From Eledone cirrhosa (lineage: Eukaryota > Mollusca > Cephalopoda > Octopoda > Eledonidae), in the NCBI GenBank assembly GCA_964016885.1, contig OZ024748.1, positions 34,177,269-34,241,268 on the forward strand: a DNA stretch of 64,000 nt, read 5' to 3'. Below the pieces are notes generated by a model. It did no database searches. It was given only the letters and a program-made list of their open reading frames with translations, and had not been told where the DNA came from. The translations under genes were made by a program, and so were the position numbers. Positions 34,991 through 45,931 of this stretch are shown piece after piece (the stretch's first letter is position 1; every line of letters begins with the position of its first letter).

Positions 34991-35072
34991 TATACGGATC
35001 AGAAATATTTCTTTCTTTGATCTATTTCATTGTAAAGGAATGCTTGAGTTTTGAACTCAATACACTTAATAC

Positions 35073-35105
<33 letters not shown>

Positions 35106-35170
35106 CATATATATATATAATCGAATAAGTAAAAGCGAAGTAGTTTCAGATGTTCAAGTCCTTTAATAAT

Positions 35171-35249
35171 AATGCTGTGATATATATTTCAATGACGACA
35201 CTGGCCACACTGTTCTGTGTGCGAGTGTCGTGACATCATCAGACAGCTT
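35171..35249 (-). ncRNA. Hammerhead ribozyme, type I (left arm, 35121-36063 foldback)
   Basis: The complement of 35236-35242 is CTGATGA and of 35187-35190 is GAAA. Stem II has a 9-bp run (ACGACACT-type pairing). Stem III is short (AT/AT with a 4-nt loop, self-complementary ATATATAT), the triplet is ATC, and stem I pairs GCTGT with ACAGC. Confidence 0.8.
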
Positions 35250-35934
35250 GTTACATAATAAGGTTGAACCATGTGGTTTGTCATGTGGTTTGCCCTCCGT
35301 TATAATGTACGGCACTGCCGTTCAATATCTGTAACACTAGAATCCCTCCCAGAACATATTACTTAAACATCTCTCTCCATACTATTTACTCACTTTAATC
35401 TATATCTTTACTTAATCCGAATTATCACCTGAAAAAAATTTTTGAATTCAGAATTTTTGAATTCTTTATTGTTTAATTTATAATCTCTGATATTTGATTT
35501 AGGATTTTAACTTTTAATTTTAATTTTTATTCCCAACTCTCACTCTTAACTTACTATGTAAAACCATAGTACCTAGAATTAAGTTTATTTTCCCTTATGA
35601 GTTGATGGTCAGTCTTACTGTCAACGCTTAGTGAAAGGTAGTATTATGACCTATAAAAACTAACACCCTCCCATCCCCTCTGGCTTTCGGCTGACTGCCA
35701 CAGTAGCGATAGGTAGCAGTAAACTTTGGCAAGGCATAGGTGGGCCACTGACAGCGAATTTCGTTGAAATCTGCGGTGCTAATGGTCAACTTCCTTCGGG
35801 CATGCGCTTGCGCAGACCGGTGGGGGTGAATTGGTACTCACAAGGGAACGGATGAAAAACCCAAAAGCACGAACTTCATCCGTTCCCATGTCGATTCAAT
35901 TTGGATTGCCTCGGAAACAACCTTATTATGTAAC

Positions 35935-36012
35935 AAGCTGTCTGATGATGTCACGACACTCGCACACAGAACAGTGTGGCCAGTGTCGTCATTGAAATAT
36001 ATATCACAGCAT
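35935..36012 (+). ncRNA. Hammerhead ribozyme, type I (right arm, 35121-36063 foldback)
   Basis: Mirror of the left-arm copy: CTGATGA at 35942-35948, GAAA at 35994-35997, triplet ATC ending at 36005, stem I GCTGT (35937-35941) with ACAGC (36006-36010). Confidence 0.8.
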
Positions 36013-36132
36013 TATTATTAAAGGACTTGAACATCTGAAACTACTTCGCTTTTAATTATTCGATATTTACTCCGTCACTCCTATGTGGAAAAAGTACGTT
36101 GAGTGCTTGATTGAATTGCATCAATGTTTACC

Positions 36133-36181
<49 letters not shown>

Positions 36182-36426
36182 CAAGAAAGAAGAGTGACAT
36201 GGTTCGCTATACAATAAGGGCTTTATTCACATTGCCTCTTTGATCTGGTAGGTCTAGAGTTCGCTACCCGCCTGATTTTGAGACAATCGATCTCCAATAC
36301 TTTGTTTATAACCAGTCGTTTTCATCAGAGCACGCGAAATGAAGAAGATACACAAGGCATGGCTTTTATATAGGAGTGGTATTAAACCAGAACAATAATA
36401 TCAATAATAAAATAAAATAACTAGAT

Positions 36427-36648
36427 AGTAAGTAGTTAAAATAATTGTTTCTATTTTAGGCACAAGGCCAGCAATTACCCAGTGCATTACTGGTACTTTA
36501 TTTTATCGACCCCGTAAGGATGAAAGGCAAAGTCAACCTCGGCGGGATTTGAACTCAGATCGTAAAGGGACGTAACTATGCTGGAAAGCATGGCGTCCGA
36601 CTCTCTACCGATACTGCCAATCCACCGCCCTCAGTAAGTAGTTAAAAT
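36427..36648 (-). mobile_element. SINE (36443-36629) with an 18-bp target-site duplication
   Basis: AGTAAGTAGTTAAAATAA occurs at 36427-36444 and 36631-36648, bracketing a full-length SINE on the minus strand ending in the GGGCGGTGGATTGG head. The insertion lies in the 3' region of element A. Confidence 0.93.
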
Positions 36649-37489
36649 AATAACATCAATATAAGTAAGAAATAGAGTATAATGATGAATCTAGCATGTT
36701 AAACGAACTGATATGATACAGATGTATGAAATTGACATGTGAAAACTGCTATAGGGTACATTAGATATAGTGTTAAGGTGGCGGCGAGATAACAGTAACA
36801 ACTAAAATGTACATGGAGACAGGATTTATGAGGTATCTGCTTTGCTGTAGGTATGCTGGCAATAAACCGGAGATTTACTTATTGTTTGACAGATAAACAT
36901 TTTCGTTGCATTAATTTAGTGAGAATGATAGTTTTTATGTTGTGTTAAGTGGTTGTAGATTCGTTATTTAAGTGGCCTATACTAAAGGTAGGGATTGTTA
37001 GTTCGAATCATGGGGGTTTAGTTTTCACAGCATCAATAACAAATCGTGTATAAATAAGACAATAATAACAACAATAATAGAAACAATAAAGGTAATAAAA
37101 TAGTAAATTATGCATGGTAGATATATAGAACATGATGAATAATATTAGGGATACATTGAGATGTTCATAATAATAATAAGAATAATAATAAGAGGAAAGT
37201 AAGATTTCAAGGAGTGTATGAGTAGTAAGATAATGTACTTAGAATTAAGTTCATCTGTTAGAGATCATGAGTGTTCATGTGAGATATAATTGTTTGGTCC
37301 GAAGGAGTGAACAACAGCAAAGATGGGATTGATTTAGGGGCTGATAAGATAGTTGTAGACATTACTGCCACATCCCAGTGGTATAGAATTAGGGAGGCTA
37401 GAAGGTGTGTATAGAAGATTATGGTTCTGTAGTGGGCTGTGTGAGAAGGCGGATTTCATATGTTAAAAGATCAATATTGTTGGTTCGAA

Positions 37490-38760
37490 TCACGGTGGTT
37501 TAAATCTCGCGAATTTTGTAGCAATCCTATATCTGCAGAAAATTGACCTTTCTATTTTGCTGTTGAGTAGCATTTTATCGTTCTTTAAGATATGCAGCAA
37601 TTCAAGGTTGCAGAGCCCGCAGTGGGACATACCGCTGCTATATGCCTTTGCGGCCGCCAATTTCGACCAGCTAATATTGTAATCAAGGTTTTTGTCCTTA
37701 AGTTGCCAGATTTTATTGGCGAGGGTTATAGAATTTACCAGTGCACGGTTCTTCATTGAATGCCTGTGCACATACCATCTTTTTTTTTATAACACCCGCG
37801 GTGGATCCAATGTAGTGCCAAGTGGAGTTGCCCGAGTTTACAGTACACATGTACACTAGGCTCGAATCAAGGAAACTATTCGCTAATGGGCACTTATCCG
37901 GTAGGTGACAGTTGTAGTTCGAGGTATTACTCTGTGCAGCTTTCAATTGCGGTTTTGCAAACTGTTATATGTGGGTTGTGATTCATGCCTATTGAAGTTT
38001 TGCTGTGGTGCGTTCATGTGCGTTTGTGGTTGTGATACGGTAATGTGTTTGTGTTTAGTGTTTGGTGCTATGTTGCGTATAGGTGGGATACCTTTCCTAG
38101 AGATATTCTTGTGGTTGATCTTGCGTATGTGCGAGTCAATATTGGCAGCTTTAGTGTATGAGAGTTTTATAGTTTTTTCTATTGAAGATTTTATGATATT
38201 TATGCGATATAGGGAAGTGCTTATCTATTAGTTTAAAAAACGTAGAAGGCAGTCTAGGTAGAGGAGTTGAAGATTGGATTAAACCATAGGTATTTTCTTT
38301 CTCTAGTTCTATAGTTTCTAGGATTTACATTATTCGTGTTCGGTCCTCCTACTCTAGGTGCTTCTTGCCTAGTTCTATGTCCAGTCTGGTTACCTTTATT
38401 TTTGTATGAGCGGTTGGTGTCGGTGTTAATGGGTTTGTTTGTGTTGTCCTTATCCGTTATAAACTTTGTGTCCAGCCCTATGTAATGCTGCGTTATAATA
38501 GTTAGCATGTTCTTTAAAAATTTCTTGGTTTGAGGATAAGCGGGTTATTCTAAGGGATATACTACGTGCTATGGATTTAATTATGGATCGGGGATGGTTT
38601 GACTTATAACTAATGTAGGCTAGATTCTCATTATTTTTATGGAAGGTTTTTTGAAGAATGGTCTAATGGTTTTTCGTAATCTTTCCATGCTCTGGTTATT
38701 TAAGTTCGTAGCTATAAGGAGCGTGTCATCTCTATAAATCCCTCCTTGGAGGTTATTAAA
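37490..38760 (-). pseudogene. Element A protein: RT motif YRDD, linker and GIY-YIG nuclease, broken
   Basis: From the 5' side: GGIYRDDTLLIATNLN (YRDD at 38725-38736, the RT motif C of this family), then RERKYLWFNPIFNSSTP and LPSTFFKLIDKHFP, KLSYTKAANIDSHIRKINHK, and after a stop near 37930 the nuclease: CPLANSFLDSSLVYMCTV, HYIGST, a frame break at a T run near 37775, then ANKIWQLKDKNLDYNISW and SHCGLCNLELLHIL. GIY-YIG enzymes cut DNA to prime reverse transcription. Several stops show it is dead. Confidence 0.68.
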
Positions 38761-38824
38761 TTCGGAGTACTCTAACTAGACTACATCTAAGTGGACTGCC
38801 TATAACGATAACCTGTTATCCCGT

Positions 38825-38825
<1 letters not shown>

Positions 38826-38910
<85 letters not shown>

Positions 38911-38990
38911 TATATATATATATACATACATACATACATATATATACATACATATACATTAATACATATGCATGTATGTATGTATGCAAG
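38826..38990. repeat. (CA)n(TA)n and TACA tracts
   Basis: CA units, about 80 bp of TA, then TACA units that form the tail of the LINE fragment to the right. Confidence 0.93.
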
Positions 38991-40030
38991 TATGTATGTT
39001 CTTCTGGTTTTATAATTTCACAAAGTTTTACCAATAGAGAGAGAGTTGGTTTCTAACATAGACACAAGACTCTCTCATTGGAATTTATACATCAACTAGG
39101 TAGATATGTATGTATGCATGCATGTGTAGATATGGATGTTATTGTATGTGTGGATGTGGATGTTTTGAGTTGTATGTGTGGATGTGTATGTTTTGAGTTG
39201 TATGTCTGCATGTGTATATGCTTTGCATCTCTACGTGTGTATATGCAGTTATTAGATGCAAAGTTTTTGGAATATTTTACATATTTTTACTGTTCCATTA
39301 ATGGATTGTACTTGTAATTTCCTAACTAGTTGTGTTATATCTGTTCCTGTGAAGCCTAGCTTCTCAAAATTTGTATTGAGGCAGTTACTAACATACCCAG
39401 TGCCCCAATAATCACAGGCATAAATCTGAAGGTGTAATCAAGGTGGAGTATCTGCAGATTTCTCATCAGTTCTGCATAAATATTCTCCTTTTCACTAATC
39501 TTTGATATTATATTGGCATCTGCTGGGCAGCTAATTTCCACTACTGTGCATGTTTTCTTCTCCCTGTCCCATATCATAATATCTGGTCTGTTATGCATGC
39601 AATTTATTGGGGTTTTTACTGGGACATTCCACCAGTACTCTTTCATATTATGTACATGGATGTCTTCCACATTGCTGTAGCTTTTAATGTGTTTATTATC
39701 GGGGCTATTTTTTTACGAACTGCATTGTACAGTGCTTTGGCCACTACATCATGCCTCATAGGTAGATAGTACCGTGATGACATCTTTGGACAACTGCTGA
39801 TGACATGGGTGATATCCTCGATGTTAGTTCTGCAGAGTCTGCACTTGTTATCACATCTAGGTGTTTTGCCTGCATCCCTATCTCTTTTCTGAATCCGGTA
39901 TTTCGTGTTAATCTCCTGTTTTTGGATTGCAAAAGCGTATCCTTCAAAGTGGGAGCCAATATAGCGGTTGTTGGTCCAAGATAGACTACTTTCCTTATCT
40001 ATATTACTCTCACTCTGGAGCTTCCTGGCA
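38991..40030 (-). mobile_element. R2-superclade LINE, 3' part: zinc knuckle, endonuclease, 3' UTR, (TACA)n tail
   Basis: On the minus strand WTNNRYIGSHFEGYAF, a CRLCRTNIEDITHV...CPKM CCHC knuckle, RHDVVAKALYNAV and then NRPDIMIWDREKKTCTVVEI (endonuclease) can be read, with frame changes near 39690 and 39960 and a stop inside. The last coding part is altered (CVSNCLNTNFEK region). The 3' UTR runs to about 39000 and ends at ATGT units. The same element occurs at 60440-61110 and 62836-64000. Confidence 0.75.
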
Positions 40031-40067
40031 ACTTATCCATGCATGATATTTCGATGATAAGTATGCA

Positions 40068-40605
40068 GTTTTTCATCATCAGTAACTACTAAGCCCCAGG
40101 TTTTATATCGGAGTTATCCCAGTTTCGTGTGTTGCCTTCTTCTAGGAGAATGCTCTGACAAAGGCCAGGGGTCCTTCACTCCCAGTGGTTTAACCGCGCG
40201 GTACATGTGTATATAACATGTAACCCAGTACAACCTGTATGTATGTATGTATGTGACAGGTTGTTCTGCGTTACATGTTACCAGTAGTATTCAAGAGTGA
40301 CCCGACATGGTCGGGTCGTCGGCGACTAAACCGGCAGCCCCACCAAGTTTAGTTGGTGAGGAGGGTGATTTTGGACACCCTGCAGGGCAAAAAACAAAAC
40401 CTGACAAAGGGCGGAAAAACTCATAAAAGTCACCGGCCATCCGAAAGTGTGTAAATATGTATATACACATGTACCGCGCGGTTAAACCACTGGGAGTCAG
40501 GACCCCTAGCCTTTGTCAGGGCATTCTTCTAGGAGAAGGCAAATCAGGAAACTGGGATAACTCCAATATAAAACCTGGGGCTCAGTAGTTACCGATGATG
40601 TTGAT
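40068..40605. repeat. Foldback repeat with arms of about 150 bp
   Basis: 40068-40215 and 40452-40605 are inverted copies (ends CTACTAAGCCCCAGG; inner ends ACCGCGCGGTACATG). The centre (40300-40440) carries GGTCGGGTCGTCGGCGACTA, also present inverted near 57990-58105. The sequence beyond 40605 to about 40720 is distantly like the C2H2-finger repeats at 50536, 57546 and 62125. Confidence 0.72.
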
Positions 40606-40850
40606 TTTTTTCTTCTTTTCGATTTATAGCTATTGTCGCTCAGAGAGTGGATTTGGCTCAGTGCACAGTCTTTCGACACTTTAATAAATATCTTCACGCA
40701 CAGGCATTGCACGATAGAATTAATTAATAATTATTAATAATGGTATATCGTGGAATGGCCATACTCGATAACGCGAGGTCAGCCATCATATATATATGTA
40801 TATGTATGTGTGTGTATGTGTGTGCGCGTGTGTGCATGTATGTGTGTATG

Positions 40851-40860
<10 letters not shown>

Positions 40861-40918
<58 letters not shown>
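40861..40918. repeat. (TA)n(TG)n microsatellite
   Basis: TA units pass into about 50 bp of TG. Confidence 0.95.
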
Positions 40919-40920
<2 letters not shown>

Positions 40921-41380
40921 CAGAGACACAAAGACGCGTACGAATTGATGGAGCGGTTTGGATGACATCCAAGCTAGAAGTATAAAGTGTTGCGTTGAGT
41001 CAAGAGAGGTTCCTCTGCAATGTGTAAAGCCCGACAAAGTATGTTAAGGAAGACCACGAGTCGTACTTGCATGTCAGTCTTCATCCTCTACGTCACTGAT
41101 GTTGTCGAAGAGAGCGGCAACGGCTGAGACAACTTGGCACCGTAACGTATTTAGTATTGTGAGATGACACTCTAACCACTACGGCAGCACTTTCACAAGG
41201 TTAAAATAAGCTGTGATTTAAAACATATGGAGAGTAATATGGCTGATAAATAGAAATAAAATCTATTACTAACGAAATATTTTTTTAAAGGATGAAATGT
41301 AAGAAGGGAAAGATGTAAAGGAGAAGAAATGACAGCTGGTTGACGTAAATGAGAACCGGTATTTGCGGATACACACATGC

Positions 41381-41390
<10 letters not shown>
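40919..41390. other. No gene seen
   Basis: Mixed-composition sequence between two microsatellites, with no recognisable coding frame on either strand. Confidence 0.5.
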
Positions 41391-41470
<80 letters not shown>

Positions 41471-41545
41471 ATAATAATAAAATTGAAGACTAAAATCCAA
41501 AGAGGGCTCGATAAGGAAAATATATATCAAATATATAAGAACCGT
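41391..41545. repeat. (CA)n(TA)n followed by an inverted copy of the 3778-3830 dispersed repeat
   Basis: The TA tract ends at 41466. GAAGACTAAAATCCAAAGAG and GGCTCGATAAGG then match 3785-3825 on the other strand. Confidence 0.85.
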
Positions 41546-41555
41546 AGAGCAAATA

Positions 41556-41681
41556 TTTATTAAAATAACAGATTAAAGTTTAAGCAAAGAATCGCTGCTT
41601 TCACCCTTAACGGGATCTTCTGAAGATCCCGTTAAGGGTGAAAGCAGCGATTCTTTGCTTAAACTTTAATCTGTCATTTTA

Positions 41682-41687
<6 letters not shown>
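41556..41687. repeat. Near-perfect palindrome centred on a CTGAAGA motif
   Basis: The arms 41556-41620 and 41622-41687 are symmetric about position 41621 with about one mismatch. Each half contains CTGAAGA, a CCC/GGG hairpin with U-U closure, and GAAAGC, the central and right part of a hammerhead. Stem I cannot form because the palindrome centre falls at the start of the core. Confidence 0.75.
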
Positions 41688-41739
<52 letters not shown>

Positions 41740-41741
<2 letters not shown>

Positions 41742-42480
41742 ATTTGTATGTGAGTGAGTGTGTCTGTAGCAGGGTATGTGCATTTGAGTATTCATATGAA
41801 TATTTGTAGATATATGTGTGTATTGGAAATAGTGTGTATGTGTCTGTATGTACCTGTGTTGATGTGATTGAGTGTTGCAGGTAAAACAACAACATGGAAG
41901 TAAATAAATAGGGCCCATATAAAACTTGCAGAGTTAATATTGTGTAGCTTCACATAAAACGTATATATATATAAATATGAGAAAATATATATGATGCATG
42001 AGGGAAAGTGTGAGTGCGTATGTGTCACTGTGTCTCTGTGTATGTGTGATTGTGCGCGCGTGCATGTATGTGTGTGTGAGAGATATAGATAGAGGGACAG
42101 AGAGGGAACGAGAGAGAAAGAGAGACTATGTGGTGTGTGAATGTATATAAAACCTTTCTGTTATAGTAACCATACCCAAACTCACTAACACATATAACAC
42201 ATCAACAACAGAAACATACCGTAATGATTTTCAGCGTGTAATACTCCAGACGATAGACACTTATACGGTTATCGCGTGTTTATGTGCGGAGCACATTTCA
42301 GGTGCAATTGCCTTACTGTTAAATAAAAAGTTAGCTGAAGTTGCCTCTCCATCTCCCTTGAAAATTGGTTTTGCATATGATAGAAATCTTCATCAATCTC
42401 CCTACCCTTCTACCGTCCCTTTCTCTTTTATATATATATGGTGTCCCAGCATGGCCCCAGCCAGATGGCTGGAACAGGTA
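41740..42480. other. No gene seen; TA tract at the left, simple GA and TG stretches
   Basis: AT-rich sequence with a CCCAGCATGGCCCCAGCCAG phrase near 42445 that looks like the end of a dispersed repeat; I cannot name it. Confidence 0.45.
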
Positions 42481-42494
42481 GAAGAGTAAAAGAG

Positions 42495-42501
<7 letters not shown>

Positions 42502-42567
<66 letters not shown>
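42502..42567. repeat. (TA)n microsatellite
   Basis: Pure TA run adjoining the half-element at 42570. Confidence 0.95.
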
Positions 42568-42569
<2 letters not shown>

Positions 42570-42570
<1 letters not shown>

Positions 42571-42720
42571 AAAGGTAAACAGAAATAACACAATCGGTAG
42601 TGTATATGGAGGGTATATATTAGGTTAACGCTTGATATAGCAGGAAGAGGGTCTTAACGTTTCGGACGCTAGTCCTTCATCAGAAGAAAGAATGAGAAAT
42701 AAAATAGATTGAGGGGACGG
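42570..42720 (-). repeat. Half-element related to 6640-6735, abutting (TA)n
   Basis: Shares AACGTTTCGGACGCTAGTCC and the following CTTCATCAGA with 6700-6730. The 3' end on the minus strand meets the TA tract. Confidence 0.65.
42652..42687 (-). ncRNA. Hammerhead candidate with bulged stem II
   Basis: On the minus strand TCTT (complement of 42684-42687), CTGATGA (42677-42683), a bulged A, GGAC-TAGC-GTCC, GAAA (42660-42663), self-complementary ACGT, T and AAGA (42652-42655) closing a 4-bp stem I. Stem III would form only between two RNAs. Confidence 0.5.
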
Positions 42721-42779
42721 GCGGGATGGAATTGGGAAAAATGTCTTTAGATAAAAATAACAGGTCCATTCATGTTATG

Positions 42780-42810
<31 letters not shown>

Positions 42811-43073
42811 CTATCTATATATATGTATATATATATGTATATATATATGTATATATATGGGATAGCAAGTTATCGTGATCCACTTAGAGGTAGTCCGGTT
42901 AGAGTACTCCGTGTTGTGAATGGTTTTAACGTGCGGCTTAGTTTGACTCAACAAGATGCTTCCATAGTGATGCAGCGAGTTCGCGGTAGTTTCTATGCAG
43001 GTTATACTTGGAGTAATAATAGTTAAAGAAAGAAGAGTAACATGGTTGGCTGTACAATAAGGGTTTTCATCAA

Positions 43074-43185
43074 ATTGCTGACAATTGTTTCGTTGATCTG
43101 TTGCGTCTAGAGTTCGCTAATCGCTTGATGTTGCGTCAATCGATCTCCCATACGTTGTTTACAACCAGTCAACACATCAGAGCAA
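43074..43185 (-). ncRNA. Hammerhead-like candidate in element B, left copy
   Basis: On the minus strand TTGCT, CTGATGT (complement of 43174-43180), a long stem II beginning GTTGA and ending TCAAC, GAAA (complement of 43087-43090), self-complementary ACAATTGT, cleavage triplet GTC and AGCAA closing stem I. The GTC triplet and stems fit, but core position 9 is T rather than A. Confidence 0.4.
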
Positions 43186-44669
43186 GTGGATATGAAAATT
43201 ATACGCAAAGCATGGCTTTTATAGAAGAGTGGTGTTAAACCAAAACAATAACATCAGTAACAAAATAGCTAGAAAGCGAATAATTAAAACAATAACATCA
43301 ATAATAAAACACGCATGGTAATAAACAGAGATGATACAGATGTATGAAGTGACATGCAAAATCTAAGATATGTCACATTAAAAGGAATAAAATAATAAAA
43401 TGTACTTAGAGTCAGATTTTTGGGTCTCAACTGTAAGTGTAATTATGAGAGATTTAGATACAAATGAGCTATTGGTCTGAAAAGTGAACAACAATAAAAC
43501 GGAGATTAATTTATGGTTTGACAGATAAATGCTTGTAGTAGATATTTCCTAGTGAGATTGATGGAGGGAGTGTATAGAGATTTATGGTTCTATGGTAGTT
43601 GGTATTAAGTGAAATTGTGGATTCAGTATGTTAAGGTTTAGGTGGTTTAGTCCAAATTTTGGGATTGCTGGTTCGAATCATGGAGGTTCAAGTTTCGTAA
43701 CATCAATAACAAAATAGCGTATAATTAAAACAATAACATCAATAATAAAACATGCATGGTAAATAGATAGAGAATGTGGCGAATAAAATCAAAGATAGGG
43801 TACATTGAAATGATAATAATAATAAGAAGAAAATAAGAATTACAGGGGAGTATAAAAGGAATAAGATAATGTACTTAGAATTAAGTTCGTCTGTAAGTGT
43901 TCCTGGGTGCTAGTATGAGATATGTAGATACAATTGTGTGGTCCGAAAGAATGAACAACAGTAAAGTCGAGATTAATTTATGAGCTGACAAGATAATTGA
44001 TAAATGTTTGTAGTAGACGATTGTGCCTGCTGTACTATCTTGATGGTATTGATGGAAGGAGGTTGGAAAAGGTTTACAGAAATGTATGGTTCTGCAGTAG
44101 CTGTGTCATAGTGCGGATTTCATACGTTAAAGTCTAAGTGGTTTTCTATTAATTTTGAGAATGCTGGTTCGAATCAAGGTGGTTTAAATTTCGTAAATCT
44201 AGTTGCAATCTTACGTCTGCAGAAAATGGACCTTTCTATTTTGCTGTTAAGCAACATCCTATCGTACCTTAAGATATGTAGCAGTTCCAAATTACAGAGC
44301 CCGCAGTGGGACATACCGTTGGTATAGGCTTTTGCTGCCGCTAATTTCGACCAGGTAATTTTATATTCAAGGCTTTTGTGTTGAAGATGCCAGATTTTAT
44401 ATATTATTATATTATTATATTATTATATTATTATGTTATTATATTATTATATTATTTTATTCCTTTATCTACTTTTAATGTGCCCTATCTTAGATTTTGC
44501 ATGTCACTTCATACATCTGTATCATCTGTTTATTTACCATGCGTGTTTTATTATTGATGTTATTGTTTTAATTATTCGCTATATAGCTATTTTGTTACTG
44601 ATGTTAATGTTTTGGTTTAACACCACTCTTCTATAAAAGCCATGCCTTGCGTATTATTTTCATATCCAC

Positions 44670-44780
44670 TTGCTCTGATGTGTTCACTGGTTGTAAACAA
44701 CGTATGGGAGATCGATTGACGCAACATCAAGCGATTAGCGAACTCTAGACGCAACAGATCAACGAAACAATTGTCAGCAA
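44670..44780 (+). ncRNA. Hammerhead-like candidate in element B, right copy
   Basis: The inverted partner of 43074-43185: TTGCT at 44670-44674, CTGATGT at 44675-44681, GAAAC from 44764, triplet GTC ending 44775, AGCAA at 44776-44780. Same T at core position 9. Confidence 0.4.
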
Positions 44781-44829
44781 TTTGATTAAAGCCCTTATTG
44801 TACAGCCAACCATGTTACTCTTCTTTCTT

Positions 44830-45021
<192 letters not shown>

Positions 45022-45150
45022 GGTTATATTTAATTTGTTGGGATTCAACAAGCTTAAACGTTTTTATAACTGATATAAAGCACTCAACGATTTAGTGGAG
45101 TAAATACACAATATAGTAATAAATGGAAACTATATTTATAAAACCATATT

Positions 45151-45216
45151 TATTTTATTATTTATATTTCAAGGGCAGCCAAGGCAAATTATGGTGCGCT
45201 TTCATCAGATAAAATA
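45151..45216 (-). ncRNA. Hammerhead ribozyme, type I
   Basis: Complement of 45202-45208 is CTGATGA and of 45167-45170 GAAA. Stem I is TATTTTAT/ATAAAATA. Stem II pairs AAG with CTT and GCA with TGC. Stem III is 2 bp with a 4-nt loop; triplet ATA. Confidence 0.8.
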
Positions 45217-45346
45217 CAGATTTGTTTTATAAATAAATATTGACATATCCGGAAAAAAGACAACCTTAACAGTTGATCCAGGAAGCTCCAACCGCTAAGG
45301 TTTTTTTTTTCCGGGTATGTCAATATTTATTTATAAAACAAATCTG

Positions 45347-45412
45347 TATTTTATCTGATGAAAGCGCACCATAATTTGCCTTGGTTGCCCTTGAAATATA
45401 TATAATAAAATA
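45347..45412 (+). ncRNA. Hammerhead ribozyme, type I
   Basis: TATTTTAT 45347-45354, CTGATGA 45355-45361, GAAA 45393-45396, self-complementary ATATATAT, triplet ATA ending 45404, ATAAAATA 45405-45412. Confidence 0.82.
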
Positions 45413-45473
45413 AATATCGTTTTATAAATATAGTTTCCATTTATTATTATATTGTATATATATATATATATAT

Positions 45474-45856
45474 AAAGAATTAATATATCTAGTAACATAT
45501 ATATACATACAGATGCATATCAATGCTAGCAAATATATAGGTTTTGTCTTAGTAACTTTGTGGTTCAATGCATGGGGTTGCAGAACAATAATATGAGAGA
45601 CGTAAAATAGGAAAATTATAAAATTAACTTACTTACTAAAATTTCACTCCCAACTAATTAGTTTCTGAAATGGAATTAGTTGGGAGTGAAATTTTAGTAA
45701 GTAAGTTAATTTTATAATTTTCTTATTTTACGTCTCTCATATTATTGTTCTGCAGCCCCATGCATTGAACCACGAAGTTACTAAGACAAAACCTATATAT
45801 TTGCTAGCATTGATATGCATCTGTATGTATATGTTACTAGATATATTAATTCTTTA
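45474..45856. repeat. Foldback repeat, arms about 185 bp, 14-bp centre, plus a third partial copy at 46185-46258
   Basis: 45474-45659 and 45674-45856 are inverted and almost identical. The inner segment AACTTACTTACTAAAATTTC recurs at 46200-46235. The outer left end meets (TA)n. I find no CTGANGA core in it. Confidence 0.85.
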
Positions 45857-45931
45857 TAATTATCTCCAAATTATTTGTCGAGCAATATTGGCCAAGACTG
45901 CTGCTATAGTAGCAGGCAGGCCGCTGTCTTC

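Larger units (their letters stand above)
35121..36063. mobile_element. Foldback element with a hammerhead in each arm and a 650-bp centre
   Basis: The arms 35121-35266 and 35918-36063 are inverted copies. Each carries a hammerhead reading outward. A TA tract adjoins the left end directly, and another lies about 70 bp beyond the right. The centre has a CCTATAAAAACTAAC TATA-like box near 35651-35665 followed by CTGGCTTTCGG; a similar CCTATAAAACTAAC and CTGGCTTTCG pair occurs near 51440-51500. I see no coding frame in the centre. Confidence 0.82.
36181..38760 (-). mobile_element. GIY-YIG reverse-transcriptase element A, 5' truncated relic
   Basis: On the minus strand, protein remnants run from about 38760 to 37490 and a long 3' region extends to 36181 at a (TA)n tract. 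The 3' region matches element B (43022-44838): AAGAAAGAAGAGT near the end, the CTAGAGTTCGCTA block and the CATGGCTTTTATA block. A SINE interrupts the 3' region. The orientation and the TA boundary fit a Penelope-like or related element. Confidence 0.72.
45107..45455. mobile_element. Foldback element with a hammerhead in each arm
   Basis: The arms 45107-45258 and 45301-45455 are inverted copies around a 42-bp centre. AAATGGAAACTATATTTATA at the outer ends is shared with 52950-53104 and with 53188-55400, so these are one superfamily. TA tracts lie within about 100 bp outside. Confidence 0.85.

Noticed and set aside
36300..36345. CTGATGA on the minus strand in element A as a hammerhead
   Set aside because: The GAAAC part present at the equivalent place in element B is lost; no stem II and GAAA can be placed.
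37900..38230. 108-residue plus-strand Cys/Phe-rich frame as a small secreted protein
   Set aside because: It is antisense to the element A linker and has no homologue in element B.
41556..41687. Active hammerheads in the 41621-centred palindrome
   Set aside because: CTGAAGA, a CCC/GGG hairpin and GAAAG are present, but the palindrome centre removes the upstream stem I strand.
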